A program made the position numbers and the translations under genes. Below, one piece after another: positions 1 through 11,976 of a stretch of 64,000 nucleotides of DNA. The stretch lies in contig NC_073696.1 in NCBI RefSeq assembly GCF_029784165.1, positions 194,354,498 through 194,418,497 of the forward strand, in the 5' to 3' direction. The notes under the pieces are model-generated. The model saw only the letters and a list, made by a program, of their open reading frames with translations, was not told the origin of the DNA and searched no databases. Within the stretch, counting starts at the first letter, position 1, and each line of letters starts with the position of its first letter. Source of the DNA: Wyeomyia smithii (lineage: Eukaryota; Arthropoda; Insecta; Diptera; Culicidae).

Positions 1-1687
1 AACACTACTCATAAGCCTTTGCACAATGTGTTCTCCGACCATTTTTACCACTTTAAGCCAATCTTTTTTAAATTTTTCAACATTGTCCGCTGGTTTGACA
101 TATTTCCTCAGCTTTGCCTTGGTCAAAGCCCAAAAAGTTTCAATAGGGCGAATTGCAGGGCAGTTTGGAGGATTCATCTCCTTTGGGACACATCTGACAT
201 TATTTGTTTTATACCACCCTAGTGCATCCTTAGAGTAATGGCAGAAAACAAGATCGGGCCAAAAGATTGGAGGATTGTTATACTGCTTAACCATGGGTAA
301 CTACCTTTTCTGCAAACACTCTTTCACGTAAATTTTACCATTCATTATGTCATTCGTGATGAATGGACGAGATATTTTCCCACATTCACAAATGGCCTGC
401 CAAACCATTACCTTCTTGCCGAATTTTTCGTAATAAATGGCTTCCACTGGTCCAGGGACATCCTTTACCTTCGGTGATGTATAAAATTGCGGTCCTGGCA
501 GAGTCTTATAGTCCAGTTTTATGTAGATTTCGTCATCCATGATAACACACCCCATTTTTTTGGTCAGAAGTTTGTCAAAAAGCTTCCGAGCTCTCGATTT
601 CACAGATTCAGCTTGTTTTAGATTTCATTTTGGCTGCTTCTGCTTCCGACGGGTCTGCAGACCCATTCTTCCCTTATCACGCATAACGTTACTCGCCAAG
701 GTTCCAAGCTTTCTCGCCACATCTCGTACTGATACTGAAGGATGCCGCTTGTATTATTTCTTAACCTTTTTGTCCATTGTGGGATCAACAGGCCCGGGTT
801 TGCTATCAGGTCATGGGGCATCAGTAAATGTGCACTCTTCACTAGAGATGCACCGAATATTCGGGCCGAATATCAGCAAAAATTGGATTTTGCCGAATAT
901 TCGGCTCGCTGAATAGTAAGTTTATTATTCGGCCGAATAGGCCGAATAAGCCGAATAGTTGCCAATGATTATCAGAAAATAATATAAAAGTATAGTGCAA
1001 AGTTGCATGAACGGGAGCAAATGAAAACTGAAGATGTACCTTGGGGTTAGAAAGGAATATATCTCATTAAAACGGAACACGAACCGCAATCTCTTCACAA
1101 TAGTTCATTTCTTGTCTGGATGAGACATATTTTTTCTGAGCCAAAGTCACATCCTCAGTTCTCGTTCATTTCTCGCATTTTATACATTTGCATGCACTGC
1201 TTGCTTTGCAAAAACACTTGAAATGTAGCTGTAACACAAACTTTTTAATTGTGTGAACCATAATCCTTAAAAACATTATTTTTAACGACAACTCAAATAA
1301 GAACAAAAGTAGGTGCGCCACGAATTAGCGTGCCTCATTCCATAGGCGCAAAATTAATTATTTCTTGTGCAATAGTTCGGATAACTTTCAATCATTTTCG
1401 TACATGAACAGTTGAAAAGCGAAAGAAACAATTTAAACTTCAAACAATGACCATTTGGTTATTCTGTTATCATACGATCAACGTTGTGTTCAGCCGAATA
1501 TTCGTCTCACCGAATAATGGGAAAAAAGTTATTCGGCCGAAGGCCGAATAGGGCTATTCGGTGCATCTCTACTCTTCACAATACCACTTATATCTTCTTC
1601 TCTGGCTAATTTTCTTATAGAAAGACCACTCACGGTGTCCCATTTGTGCACAATAAGCTTTCTTTGCTCGGGAGAAAGGCCACGCAT
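1..1687 (-). pseudogene. Mariner-like DD37E transposase pseudogene, split by a hAT MITE
   Basis: Decayed cut-and-paste transposase of the Tc1/mariner superfamily. The minus strand starts at ATG 1687-1685 (MRGLSPEQRKL), giving a helix-turn-helix N-terminus over 1580-1687. A foreign 729-bp element interrupts it, and it resumes below 842. Catalytic signatures are visible: the first acid in VIMDDEIYIKL (near 540), the second in FWPDLVFCHYS (near 260), and RPIETFWAL (near 145). Exactly 37 residues lie between the WPD aspartate and the PIE glutamate, so this is DD37E, a class known from mosquitoes. Breaks: the hAT insertion, a frameshift near 618-627, and an in-frame TAG at 301-303 after which the frame stays open to the window edge. 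The 3' end and right TIR lie outside the window. It cannot encode a working protein. Confidence 0.88.
843..1571. mobile_element. hAT-type MITE with 17-bp perfect TIRs
   Basis: A 729-bp non-autonomous element. Both ends carry the perfect inverted repeat TAGAGATGCACCGAATA, flanked by an identical 8-bp duplication CTCTTCAC at 835-842 and 1572-1579. An 8-bp duplication with a TAGRG-type end is diagnostic of the hAT superfamily. Subterminal GGCCGAATA/TTCGGCC repeats cluster at both ends, as transposase-binding sites usually do. There is no coding capacity. It interrupts the DD37E transposase, so it landed after that copy inserted. Confidence 0.93.
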
Positions 1688-1887
1688 TTTAAAAATTTCG
1701 CACTAAATGTTAGAAAAAATGACAGAATCTGTTTCTTTTGGATGTAAACAACAGGACGCAGCCAACGTTTAGTTGAATCTTGCACGTTATTTGAAATGAC
1801 GGTTGATCGTAAGTGTATTTATAATTATCGGAATGGTCTATACATACCTAATTTCCAATTTTTTACCGTTTTCTGTTTCGTGTGCGT

Positions 1888-2395
1888 AACGCTACGATCG
1901 GGGAGAATTCGTCATCGCACCAAGTTGACCATATGTGGGAAATTGAACAGATCAGTAGACCTCTACGACTATGAGAAATGAACTATGCTTATGGAGGACC
2001 AACGCTTGCGGTCTTCGAGCGGAAGGTGTTGCGTACCATCTTCGGTGAAATGCAAATGGAGAATGGTACGTGAAGAAGGCGAATGAACCACGAATTGCAG
2101 GAGCTGCTTAAGGAGCCATCTATCGTCCACACCGCTAAGATTGGCAGGTTGCGGTGGGCTGGGTATGTCGTAAGGATGTCGGACGACAGCCCGGCAGAAT
2201 GGTCCTTGAAACCTCTCCGTCAGGGACGAGGCTGATGGGTGAACTGCGAGAAAAATGGATCCATCAGTTGGGAAATGACCTACGTACCCTGCGCAGACTG
2301 CAGAGTTGGCGAACTGCAGACATGGACCGCGTGGAGTCGAGACGACTCTTACCTACAGCAACGGCCAAATCACGGCTTGGGACTGTTAGGTAAGG
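1888..2395 (+). pseudogene. RTE-type LINE reverse transcriptase, 3' end fragment
   Basis: Degenerate C-terminal end of a non-LTR retrotransposon reverse transcriptase. Reading across frames gives RTKLTI, MEDQRL, FERKVL-like and RRMNHELQEL segments, then GRLRWAGYVVRMSDD and a terminal WRVESRRLL-like stretch. The same order occurs in the better preserved minus-strand copy at 52030-53286, so they are one family. Frameshifts and an early stop at 1978 disable it. Typical 5'-truncated LINE insertion. The RTE assignment rests on recognisable motifs, not on a tree. Confidence 0.72.
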
Positions 2396-2399
2396 TATC

Positions 2400-5300
2400 T
2401 GGTTTGAATTACAATCATGTTTATTGCTGCCAGCAAACATGATGAAATGGCACCAAAGATGAGTTGTTTGGTGATGTCCCACGGCATCACCCGCAGGGAA
2501 GAGATTACTGCCAAGATTATATAAGATTACCGTAGTCATGTTTGTACCTACCTCTACATATTGTACAATACCTGCATGTAACTTGAAAACCATTCCGATT
2601 ATTATTGATATGTTGGCCCATTTGTCTATAAAAAACCTTAACTGAGCGATGTACTTCCGTAATTGTACACTCTCGTAGTTGCAATAACCAATCGTTTGTT
2701 GAAAAGTTCACCAAAAAAGTTTGTTTAGGAAATTGTCTGTACATGCAATTTCAACCTATAGGCTCAATGCTGAAAACTACCGTGGGCTGCTTCAATGCGT
2801 TTTCCGGCGAGGGCCATGGCCCATGCTGGTGCAGCAGTTCACCGTGCGATGCTTCGGCTTCTGTTAGCATCAATCATGCGAAAAGAGAGAAATGTGAGTA
2901 AACAAAACACCGCATATGAATGGAGGGAAAAAGAAAAGCCACGGCTCAATCTACATGTATGTATATATGAAATAATGAAGAAAGCACGAATGCCTTTCAC
3001 CCGACGGTGTTCTCCACTGTTAGTTGCCTTTTAAAAGCGCAGACTCGGAACGGTTATTAGCGTACGAATGTTTGGGTAGCAGCCGGGGCATCATCAGCAG
3101 CAGTAAAAAAACGGCTGATCAGAATGAAACTTTCCTCATACGATGAATGCGAAAATTGGTACATAATCGCTTTCTGCTGATGTGCACCCGCCATGCTTTA
3201 CGTAACAGAGATGCGTAGGAGCAGCATCTGGAGTGATCACCCGCTTCGAGTAGGTGGTGTGCAATTGAAGCAAACTCGCGCGAGAAGACTCTTGTTTCTT
3301 GTTACCGCTCCGGGGGATGTTAGTTGTTTTTTTTTTATTTCGATTGTTTGTTTCTTGTACGTTTGTTTTGAGCTTTTTGTCGGCTGCGATTAGCAAATAT
3401 TTTCCTGCAACCAACGCGCCCACCGTTTGCTTTCTTCCACTAGCGTTGGTGAAATGGCAAAAAAATCTAATTGCATATTAATGTAATGTTGCGCTTTTAA
3501 CATGAGCAGCTTAACAATATTTTTTCTGCCAATATCCACGCCACTTACAAAAGAACTATACAGCTTCTTAATGTGAGTTTTTTTTTCCTTTCGATTTACT
3601 TCTGATGGCGATAAATTAAAGTAAAAATATAGCAAACAACAAACTACTGTCTGCCTAATGGGTACATACCGGGAAAAAGTAAAACAACAAATACAATCGC
3701 CCTCGTAACAAGGAATCGCATAACGAGCGGCATCGAACAGCAAGCAAATGGTTTACTGTTGTTTAGGCCTAGTAACAGGTTACGACTCACTACTTTCCTG
3801 CTGACAAGAACACGAAAAACCGAAACAAAAGCTAGTAACAACAGCATATAGGTGTGCATGAATTCAATGACCCCGGTTTGTCACATAACTAACATAATTC
3901 ATTGTAAAATAACAACTGAATTGGGAGCATGATTTCATCCCACTGAGTACGACAAATTTATAGTAGATTATTTCCGCAAAATCGTTTGCAAGCAAGGAAG
4001 CCAGCCAAACAATCTAATCTCTCAAGTATCAACGCTAAACCACACATACGTTGGAACACGTTATACTAGCCACCAAACCGAACTGCGCTAACGAAGCATG
4101 CCCTCGAGTAACTGCATAAAATTGATTACATTAGGAAACGACTAATAAAACCGACACGCGCGCAAATTTACTGACATAATTTTTACCTTCTCCGTTTCAT
4201 CAATTCACAAGCTAATCACTTTTACTTTTCCCCAGCTGCTTCCCCGAAAACCGGCTGCATTCGCTTTTATACACTTGCCAAGCTTGCCAGCAACCTGTAC
4301 ATACATACATGGCCGATCCGATCCCCGAGAGTTTCGTAGCCATCGGACGAGAGCCAAAAATTTCCTGTCCCACAGCCTTCCGTACAAGGAATCCATCCGA
4401 GCGGTGGTTTGCCTTCTGGCTAGTGGCTCGCCTCGTTACCCCCATTGCGTTCCTTCTCGCTACGACCAATCGACATCGGCAAAACCTCGAACAAGATAAC
4501 TTTTCACCGGTTGTGTTATTCGCAGTTTTCGCTTTCAATACCCATCTTGTTTGGCGATTCCCTGCACACTCTTCCCGTCCATACGCGGCTTAAATTCCAA
4601 TGCACGAAGAGACATCTAATCCCGCAAGCAAACCTGATCGAACTGGTCGATAAAAACAAATCAACCGATAATGGCCAGCGGAGGAACGAGAAAAAAAAAT
4701 CAGCGGAAATATGCAGCCGTGTTCGAGAGACCAGAGACGCCGAAACGAACGGCGTCCCGACCCGACAGACCAACGGCACAGAGACTGCGCGATGATAATA
4801 TTTACATTTTGGCACAACACGGGGACCAGTGCAGAAGAATCGAAAGAAGTGATCAAGTCGACACGTCGCTGGAAACCGACTAGCGATTAATCGCGAATTA
4901 TGAGATTGTCATCGGTGGCTCTCGTCACAAGATGACCCTTGTGACGTTCGCTAGTTGGATTTCACTTTCGCAAATGCCTTACCCGCGGAACTAGTCGGTG
5001 CAGGATGAGCTTTTGAGTTCTGCGGCACTCCGGGGATTGTAAACAACAATCAAATACTTGTGGGCTGTGATTATTCGTTTTGGTCCTGTTTTGCAAGCGA
5101 TTCTCTTTATCATAGATTCGATCACCAGAGTACGAATAACATACAGTCTACAGCGATGATGCCGTCCACGATAGTCATTTATTTAGCAAATATTTATGCC
5201 AAGCAACTCCGAATCATTTTAATTGCCTCGGGTAAAACACATCCCCCGTGGATGCCATCATCAATCAAACCACAATGTTCGACTTGATTTCATTCTTTTT

Positions 5301-5636
5301 GCAAGTCTTAGCGATGGTTTTGCTTCAAGCATTATTTTGTGAGTTTATGATAATCATTAAATATTACCACTCAGTTCCTTATAAACACAAATACACACAA
5401 CATCGAACTGAAAGAGGATGGGGAATATCTAATTTAATGCAAAGGTCAAATAAATCAGCATGTTATTAAGATCGAGACGCATCCGGATGATTATAAAAAC
5501 CTCTTCTAAGGAGTTTATACGTATGCAGACAAAAAAGGTGTTATTTTTGTGAAGAATATTTTTCCTCTGATATACTGCTTTTTTAAGAACATGTGTTTCG
5601 TGACCATTGAGACCATTGTAACAAAACACCTTTAAG
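2400..5636. other. No gene recognised; GC-richer unique block at 4200-5040
   Basis: No convincing coding exon or transposon end seen. Short overlapping ORFs on both strands around 4200-4880 lack recognisable domains and overlap each other in several frames, as expected by chance in a GC-richer stretch. That block is repeat-free and could be a non-coding exon or regulatory DNA. Confidence 0.4.
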
Positions 5637-6283
5637 CACTGTTGCCAACTGCACAGATTTATCTGGAAATGTACAGATTTTCTCGTTTTTTTCGGTACAG
5701 ATTTTGTATCGTACAGATTACAGATTTCGAGAAAAAGTACAGATTTTTTAATTGGTTAGAAAGGACTAGACAAAACTTTTTGGCCGACTCTGCAACGATA
5801 CAATGAATGCGATCTTGCAATCCACGCACTTAGAGTTTACTGCCAAATCTCGGTAGTTTGCTGCCGAGAATGGCACCACTCTGTTAAAAAACGGCAGTTG
5901 TTACATTTTTTCGTAAATCTCGATTTAGCCAAACTAAAATGTTGGCACAAAATATCCGAAATATCGGTAGTGTTGCTGAGTTATGGGTTTCATTGTTTTT
6001 CGGCTGGATTTTCAGGAGATTGAACCGCAATGGCTCGGTAATATGCATTTCCGAGCTCAATTCTAAAGAGTGCAAAAGTGTTATTGACAATCGAGCTAGT
6101 AGTTTGCAATTAACATTAACTGAGTCAACGCAGTCCCAGTTTTCTCTAAACAATTCACGTTGAAGATGTATATATTTATAAAAAATAAAAACTTTAGGCC
6201 AGTGGTACAGATTTTTCCCGAAAATAGTACAGATGAAAAAGATTTTTGCAGCTCCCAGTACAGATGAAAATGTGGCAACACTG
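5637..6283. mobile_element. hAT-type MITE with iterated CAGATTT interior
   Basis: A 647-bp element with 11-bp ends (CACTGTTGCCA left; CAGTGTTGCCA as the reverse complement of the right; one mismatch). It is flanked by CCTTTAAG (5629-5636) and TCTTTAAG (6284-6291), a 7/8 match typical of an aged hAT target-site duplication. The terminal 100-150 bp on each side contain many TACAGAT or TACAGATTTT units in mirrored orientation. A 140-codon minus-strand ORF inside has no recognisable domain and is treated as chance. Confidence 0.85.
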
Positions 6284-6694
6284 TCTTTAAGTCGTCTGTG
6301 AGGCACATTATACCTTTGTTCGACTTGACTCGATATTCACAAGCTAGCTTTAATAGATCGCCTCAAAATTTCAGATTTATTAACAAAATACCTAAAAAGC
6401 ATATCAAAATAATTGAGTCTAAATGTGGTTATCCACCACTGTTCAGCTACTACCATCCCAACCTTCACGATATGCCGACCGGGATACGAGTAACATAGCA
6501 AAGTTCGGATAATCAACTTCTGGTAAAAAATTTGATGGCTGAATAGGAGGAGGAAGGGGTTGGCATAGATGAAGTTATCTGTTTAACAATTATATGTAAA
6601 TAATAAAGGATGACCTAGGACCAAGGTTATTACTAGATATGTATGTATGATTGTGACCTATCGTAAGTTACGACCAGAGTTTTTCAAGTCTGGA

Positions 6695-6830
6695 AAAGAA
6701 TCTTGTGGAGGAGCCTGAAAATAGACCCATGCTTAAAGTCCTATGGGAGCTGCGTAGCCGCAAGGTCAAAAAGTGCTACTATGCCAAGCGGGTGCTCGTG
6801 GATTCGAATCAGGCCATTCCCCAGTGGTTT
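6695..6830 (+). repeat. tRNA-derived SINE fragments, head to head
   Basis: 6735-6825 matches the tRNA-like head of the SINE that recurs through this window: GGGAGCTGCGTAGCCGCAAGG (box A region) and GTGGATTCGAATC (box B). Just upstream, 6700-6735 holds the GGAGCCTGAAAATAGACCC segment, which belongs after the head but is inverted here. Two partial copies therefore abut. The element is cut short at 6831 by the foldback element. Confidence 0.72.
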
Positions 6831-6831
6831 G

Positions 6832-7936
6832 AAATAGCAATGTCGCGAACTTAATTCTATAGTGCCTAAGTGATTCACTTCAGGACGATAGTGTCTTCGA
6901 AGCAATTATTTGTGTTGAAATTGCCCACATTATGGTGCAATGTAACAATAGCCCTAGCCTACTATGCAAAAAAATAAAATTTTTAACTTTTTGTGTCTGC
7001 ATGAAACTAAAAGTTGTCTTCGGTAAAATTGTAGATAATTTCATTACAAATAACTTTGCTTATGAGACTTTTGCTCTATATACTGTAGATTTTGAAAAAA
7101 CTTAAGTTTCGTATGACTATGTCTGTAAAATCAGTTTTTTGCTTCTAACTTTTTTGTTTGATTTTTTTATAAACACACTGTTCTAGAGAATTTTAGGATA
7201 TACCCACACATACATTCACACACATACGTCCATAGCGACACACACTTACATATGCAATCATATATACATACACAAAATGTCTGAAACCGTATTACTATGA
7301 AGATGTCTCGTTCCGCTGAAGGAAGAGTACGCAAAACTACGAAATAGTTTAATGCTCTTTCTCAAAATTGTGACGAGTTGGACCAGTAACTCTTCCACCA
7401 TTTTGTTGTACTAACATGAAGCTTCAAAATGGCGGTGAGTGTGTACTTCCGGGCGCCCCCCTTTTTCTTTAATCCACAGTTGAAAATAGGGTAAATTATT
7501 GTTAACATTGCTTTTATCTTTTAAACCAAAAGGAATTTTAGCATACTGTCTTCACGGAATTTTAAAAACATAATAAGGCTTAAAATTCTCTAGAACAGTG
7601 TGTTTATGAAAAAAATGAAACAAAAAAGTTAGTAGCAAAAAACTGATTTTACAGACATAGTCTTACGAAACTTAAGTTTTTTCAAAATCTACAGTATATA
7701 GAGCAAAAGTCTAGTAAGAAAAGTTGTTTGTAATGAAATTATCTACATCTTTGCCGAAGACAACTTTTAGTTTCATGCAGAAACAAAAAAGTTAAAAATT
7801 TTATTTTTTGCATAGTAGGCTAGGGCAATTTCAATACAAACAATTGCTTCGAATACATTATAGTCCTAAAGTAAAGCACTTAGGCACTATAGGCACTATA
7901 GAATGAAGTTTGCGACACTGCTATTTTCAACCACTG
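6832..7936. mobile_element. Foldback element with about 360-bp inverted arms
   Basis: Left arm 6832-7197 and right arm 7579-7936 are diverged reverse complements. Both start CAGTGGTT, continue through ATTCTATAGTGCCT, the pair CTAGCCTACTATGCA/TGCATAGTAGGCTAG, an AAACTTAAGTTTCGTA-like stretch, and end at TTCTAGAGAATTTTA. The 380-bp centre has no coding capacity. No clean target duplication is visible: CCATTCC on the left and GCATTCC on the right are only roughly similar. It inserted into SINE sequence. Confidence 0.82.
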
Positions 7937-7960
7937 TGCATTCCACAGTGTTTTATTTTG

Positions 7961-10518
7961 AGCAAAATCATTTCAAATCGCCTGGAAATACGCGAAAATT
8001 TAATCGACTATTTTTGATTTGAATGAAACTTTGCACACGTATTTGGCTTAGCAAACTGAGCATTTTTCACAGATGGAGATTTGATTGCATAGAAAAACTG
8101 TCTGAGAATGAGTTGTAGGGAATTAAAAATGCATCATAAAAAAACTATACACTGTCCAAAAAAAATTTTTTTTGATCAAATAAAATTAACAATAAACATT
8201 AAATTTCAATTAAAAAAAAAGAGTTGAATTTTTTTTATATTTTTTTTTAAAAAGACGACGTTAATACGCAACTTTTAAAAAAAGTCCAGGATGGAGAAAT
8301 GAAAAATATTTTTTTTATGGTAGATTAATTTTTTTATAAAAATTCTAATTCAAACATTTTCAAAATATTTGTATTCTGATGATTTTAAAAGATGCAGAAA
8401 GTCATTTTGAATCAAAAAGCTCTTGGTAGTTAACATTCTAAAGGCATTGGATTTCGAGTTATTTCTAATTTAAGCTCGAAAAATTATAATTATTCAGGAA
8501 AATACACGTTTTTCTTAATTTGTCCATGGTTCTCCAGCAAAAACCATACGTTTATTGGAATGCTTGATCAAAAATATACAATTCATTCTTTGACAACAAA
8601 ACGATTGGGCGAACGGTTCTCAAGAAAAGAGTTAAATGTTCTAAGTGATATAAATATATATAAGAATCAAATATTTATTTCCGAGTTTTATTATCTTAGG
8701 AACATATTTTTTTATGACATAGATACTTTACAGAACTAGTTTCACCTTATATTTCATATACATCATAAGTAAATGATTTGTCATCTTTTGAAAACAGCTT
8801 CGTTTGTATCTTAATTTCTGAAATCGGAACAAAAGAGTAATACTTTTGTGTGGCAGCTACTATCATAGATTTTTTGAAAATATTGCTCCATTCTGTTACT
8901 CCTTGTTCATATTCTTCATATGATACCCAACTAAATGACATTTATGATGAATTTTGATTACTTTCCTGATTAGACCAATCATACAATTCTTTTGCGCTTG
9001 TAATGGGATGTTCATGTTCTTTAGCTAAACTTGCATTTCCTGCCATTCGTTTTAATATGCAACCAATTGCATCGCATGGGCCTTTGTCATGAGAAGTCGC
9101 AAAAAAATGCCACTCTGCATCGACGTTATAGTTTGTTTCGAACTTGAAAAGACTTGCAAAGTTTTTTTTCTATTTTTATATTGTGAGGCAGCTCCATCAG
9201 ACATTAATATCGCTTTCTTCAACACTATTGTTGTTTTCAAAAAACTCATTAAGTTGGCAATGAACACCTGAACCGCAACAGTATCATGATGGAGTACTTC
9301 CGATATTATGATGAAGCTGATATTCTTAAGTGTGCCAGATTCTGAATAGTAAACAACGAAGGGATGAATGCTGGCTTGACTATTATTCCAATAACTACAC
9401 GAATCACAAATTGATAAAAACGTATTAAAATGAGCTTGACTGTTCAATATTTTTAATTTTGCAATAACGTTTTCGTTTAATTTGCGTAAGCTTGATGAGC
9501 ACCGATGATCAGGAAAGGGTTTACAGCATTTGGGCTTGGTGTATTCCATTTTCACTTTATTCATCTTCACAAAATGCAAACTGTTACTAACACATCTGGA
9601 GTAGTGCAATCGTATTTATATATGAAAACAGATATTATAGGTAACCCAGTAGTTATTGGTTGCGTACTTTACAAACAGTTATTATTAGTAAACAAGTAGG
9701 TAGTGTTGCACGACAAACATATTTTTTTATAAAACATTCGGCAAGGGGGAACGTGTAGGTAGGCTAAGGTTTAGCGCATGAGTTATTCATCCAATCGTTT
9801 TGTTGTCAAAGAATGAATTGTTTATTTTTGATCAAGCATTCCAATGAACGTATGGTTTTTGCTGGAGAACCATGGACAAATTGAGAAAAATGTGTATTTT
9901 CCGAAATATTAATAATTTTTCGAGTTTAAATTTAAAATAACTCGAAAATTGATGCCTTTAGAATGTTTACTACCAAGAGCTTTTTGATTCAAAATGACTT
10001 TCTGCATCTTTTAAAATCATCAGAATACAAATATTTTGAAAAATGTTTAAATTAGAATTTTTATAAAAAAATTAATCTACCATAAAAAAATTATTTTTCA
10101 TTTCTCCATCCTGAACTTTTTTTTAAAAGTTGCGTATTAACGTCAAGTTTCTTTAAAAAAAATTCAGCTCTATTTTTTTTAAATTGAAATTTAATGTTTA
10201 TTTTTATTTTTTCTGGTCAAAAAAAATTTTTTTTGTACAGCGTATATTTTTTTTAATGGTGCATTTTTAGTTTCCTACAACTCATTCTCAGACAATTTTT
10301 CTATACAACCAACGGTTTCTGGGCTACAATGCTTCGAATAAAACCTGTGCCAAAAGGCATACGCCCTTTTAGAATGTAACTCATGGGTGTAAAAAATCTC
10401 TCCACCTGTGAAAAATGCTCAGTTTGCTAAGCCAAATACGTGTGCAAAGTTTCATTCAAATCAAAAATGGTCGATATTCGACCATCGGTCATTTCGCGCG
10501 ATTTGTCTCTATTTTGTA
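7961..10518. mobile_element. Long-TIR DNA transposon with 650-730 bp inverted arms
   Basis: Left arm 7961-8612 and right arm 9787-10518 are reverse complements through most of their length. Shared anchors include GTGCAAAGTTTCATTCAAAT, GTTTTTGCTGGAGAACCATG and AATCGTTTTGTTGTCAAAGA. The left arm lacks about 100 bp present in the right arm (10300-10400). The copy at 54314-55125 retains those 100 bp, so the left arm suffered a deletion. The outer end AGCAAAATCATTTC is fixed by the start of the 54314 copy. The 1.2-kb centre carries a decayed minus-strand ORF. Superfamily not assigned. Confidence 0.85.
8747..9640 (-). pseudogene. Transposase-like protein of the long-TIR element, broken
   Basis: A long minus-strand reading frame fills the centre of the long-TIR element. 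The first part (9609-9150) contains SICDSCSYWNN, IHPFVVYY and LMSDGAASQYKNR. A one-base shift near 9155 then leads into AEWHFFATSHDKGPCDAIG and a KRMAGNASLAKEHEHP stretch. After one stop at about 8942 the frame continues as MSFSWVSYEEYEQGV and ends near 8747 with a HSF-like YYSFVP motif. Proteins with an SDGxxSQxKNR ... FFATSHxKGxCDxIG signature are familiar to me as repetitive invertebrate ORFs, but I cannot name the family. Its position between long inverted arms argues for a transposase. The frameshift and stop make this copy inactive. Confidence 0.62.
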
Positions 10519-10599
10519 TTTTGTACCAACCTGAATAAATTTTATTTTCAAATTTTTTTTTTACTGTTGATTCCAAAGGGTTCCAATGAAAGTCAACTT

Positions 10600-10960
10600 T
10601 TCGAATTTCATTTTTGATAGGGTTCTGAAGTTTTTTTTTTCTCGTAAAACTGCCCCACGCAAAATTTGAGCTCAGTCAGACTTCGGAAAGTAGAGTCTCA
10701 AAGCGGTCAATTTTGATGAAAAAAATGCGCAGGAAACTGAAAATTGTTATTTGATCCCAAATATCTTAGAAATTCCTTAAACGTCGAGATTTGGTATTAC
10801 CCAGATTTTTTTCCAAAATTTAGATTTCCTGTAACTCAGAAAATATTCGAGGTGGGAGAGTCTCCTCTGTGTTCTGGTGTAGCTCAATTCTCCCAACGCA
10901 AAAGTTCTCATGTCCCTGAAATTTAGTTTTTTTTGAACAATTATCTGATTAAATAACATC
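10600..10960. repeat. Diverged relative of the 62139-63382 foldback arms
   Basis: Contains in the same order several landmarks of the arms at 62139-62480: CTCAAAGCG, AAACGTCGAGATTTGGT followed by ATTACC, a T-rich run, and a CTCAGAAAA segment. No complete ends were found, so this is a fragment or a distant family member. Confidence 0.45.
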
Positions 10961-10963
10961 AGA

Positions 10964-11413
10964 TGGGGAGCTCCGTAGCCGTAAGTTTACAGAGTCCGCC
11001 TTGGTAAGCGGATGGTCGTGGGTTCTAATCTTAGTAGTATCAGGCCATTTGGTTGCCAAAGGACCTTAGCATGGGTTTATTCTCAGGCTTCCCACCAAGT
11101 ACTCTCCTTCTAACAAAAATAAGACCCTGTTATAATAAAAAAGGTGTGAGTAACCTATGAAAGTTTTCTTCAGGGAATTGTAATTAGGCGTTATTGTTAG
11201 GAGGGACAGAGGCTCGGTATAGTAGAGTAATAAGCTTGAAACGGAATGGTAAAACTTACACACAAGCACGGATATGAATGATAAGCGTATCACTTACTAT
11301 CAATAGTGATACTGCCAATAATATGAAGTGCGGAGTACAGAAAACACTTGGGCAATATCACACTAGATCTAATCTCTGGTCGCAGTGATGAGCCCACACA
11401 GAAAAAAAAAAAA
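10964..11413 (+). repeat. tRNA-derived SINE, near full length
   Basis: The most complete copy here of the window's commonest repeat. It begins GGGGAGCTCCGTAGCCGTAAG (box A-like), has box B-like GTGGGTTCTAATCT near 11020, then CAGGCCATTTGG, AGCATGGGTTTATTCTCAGG, a long tRNA-unrelated body (GAGGCTCGGTATAGTAGAG, ACACACAAGCACGGATAT, GGTCGCAGTGATGAG) and an A-rich tail at 11401-11413. That architecture is an RNA polymerase III SINE. The family is probably the one named Feilai in Aedes, but that name is from memory. Confidence 0.85.
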
Positions 11414-11976
11414 CAGAAAAATCTTGCATTTCCAAGAGATTTGCCATTGAACAAAATTTCGATTTTGAAAACTTCAAGAAACTCTAGTGCATTTTTTCGT
11501 TGCTCAAATGTGAGACTTTCACGACTGTATGTGAAACCTTACCTGAAGTCCGGATAAGCTTATCTTTTGGATGGAGACTTTTTTCGAGAAGACTGTTGAG
11601 TCCTAAAGTTTGCATTAGAAAAAATGCATTTGAATTGCCGATTTTTCATAGGTTTACCTTCACACGCACTGACGAAACTACCCATGCAGCATCAATCAAA
11701 GTAACCCACGAACCAGCAAAAAAATTGATTCGACAGTGACACAGAACCGTGAGTGATTCGAACCGTGACAGCGAAAACAGTGAAGCTTCGTAACGTTACC
11801 CCGCCGTGTCGGAGAAGGACAATGTGCGGAAAAGAGACGCCAAATAAGCCCGTTCCGGCATCTACAACATCGTACAATCAGAGCATCGAAAGAAACCCAG
11901 TCAACGATCCTGAACGTGAGAAGCTCTAAAGGTTCTGAAGAGGAAGACCAAGGGAAAAGTAGCAACCGTCCAAAAA

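Noticed and set aside
4212..4883. Cluster of overlapping ORFs up to 116 codons on both strands
   Set aside because: Several frames are open at once, no domain is recognisable and codon content is not protein-like. GC-rich chance ORFs.
5884..6306. 140-codon minus-strand ORF
   Set aside because: Lies inside the hAT MITE at 5637-6283 and is built from its iterated motif. No family resemblance.
10964..11030. Possible tRNA gene
   Set aside because: The same head recurs five or more times in the window attached to a common body: SINE heads, not tRNA genes.
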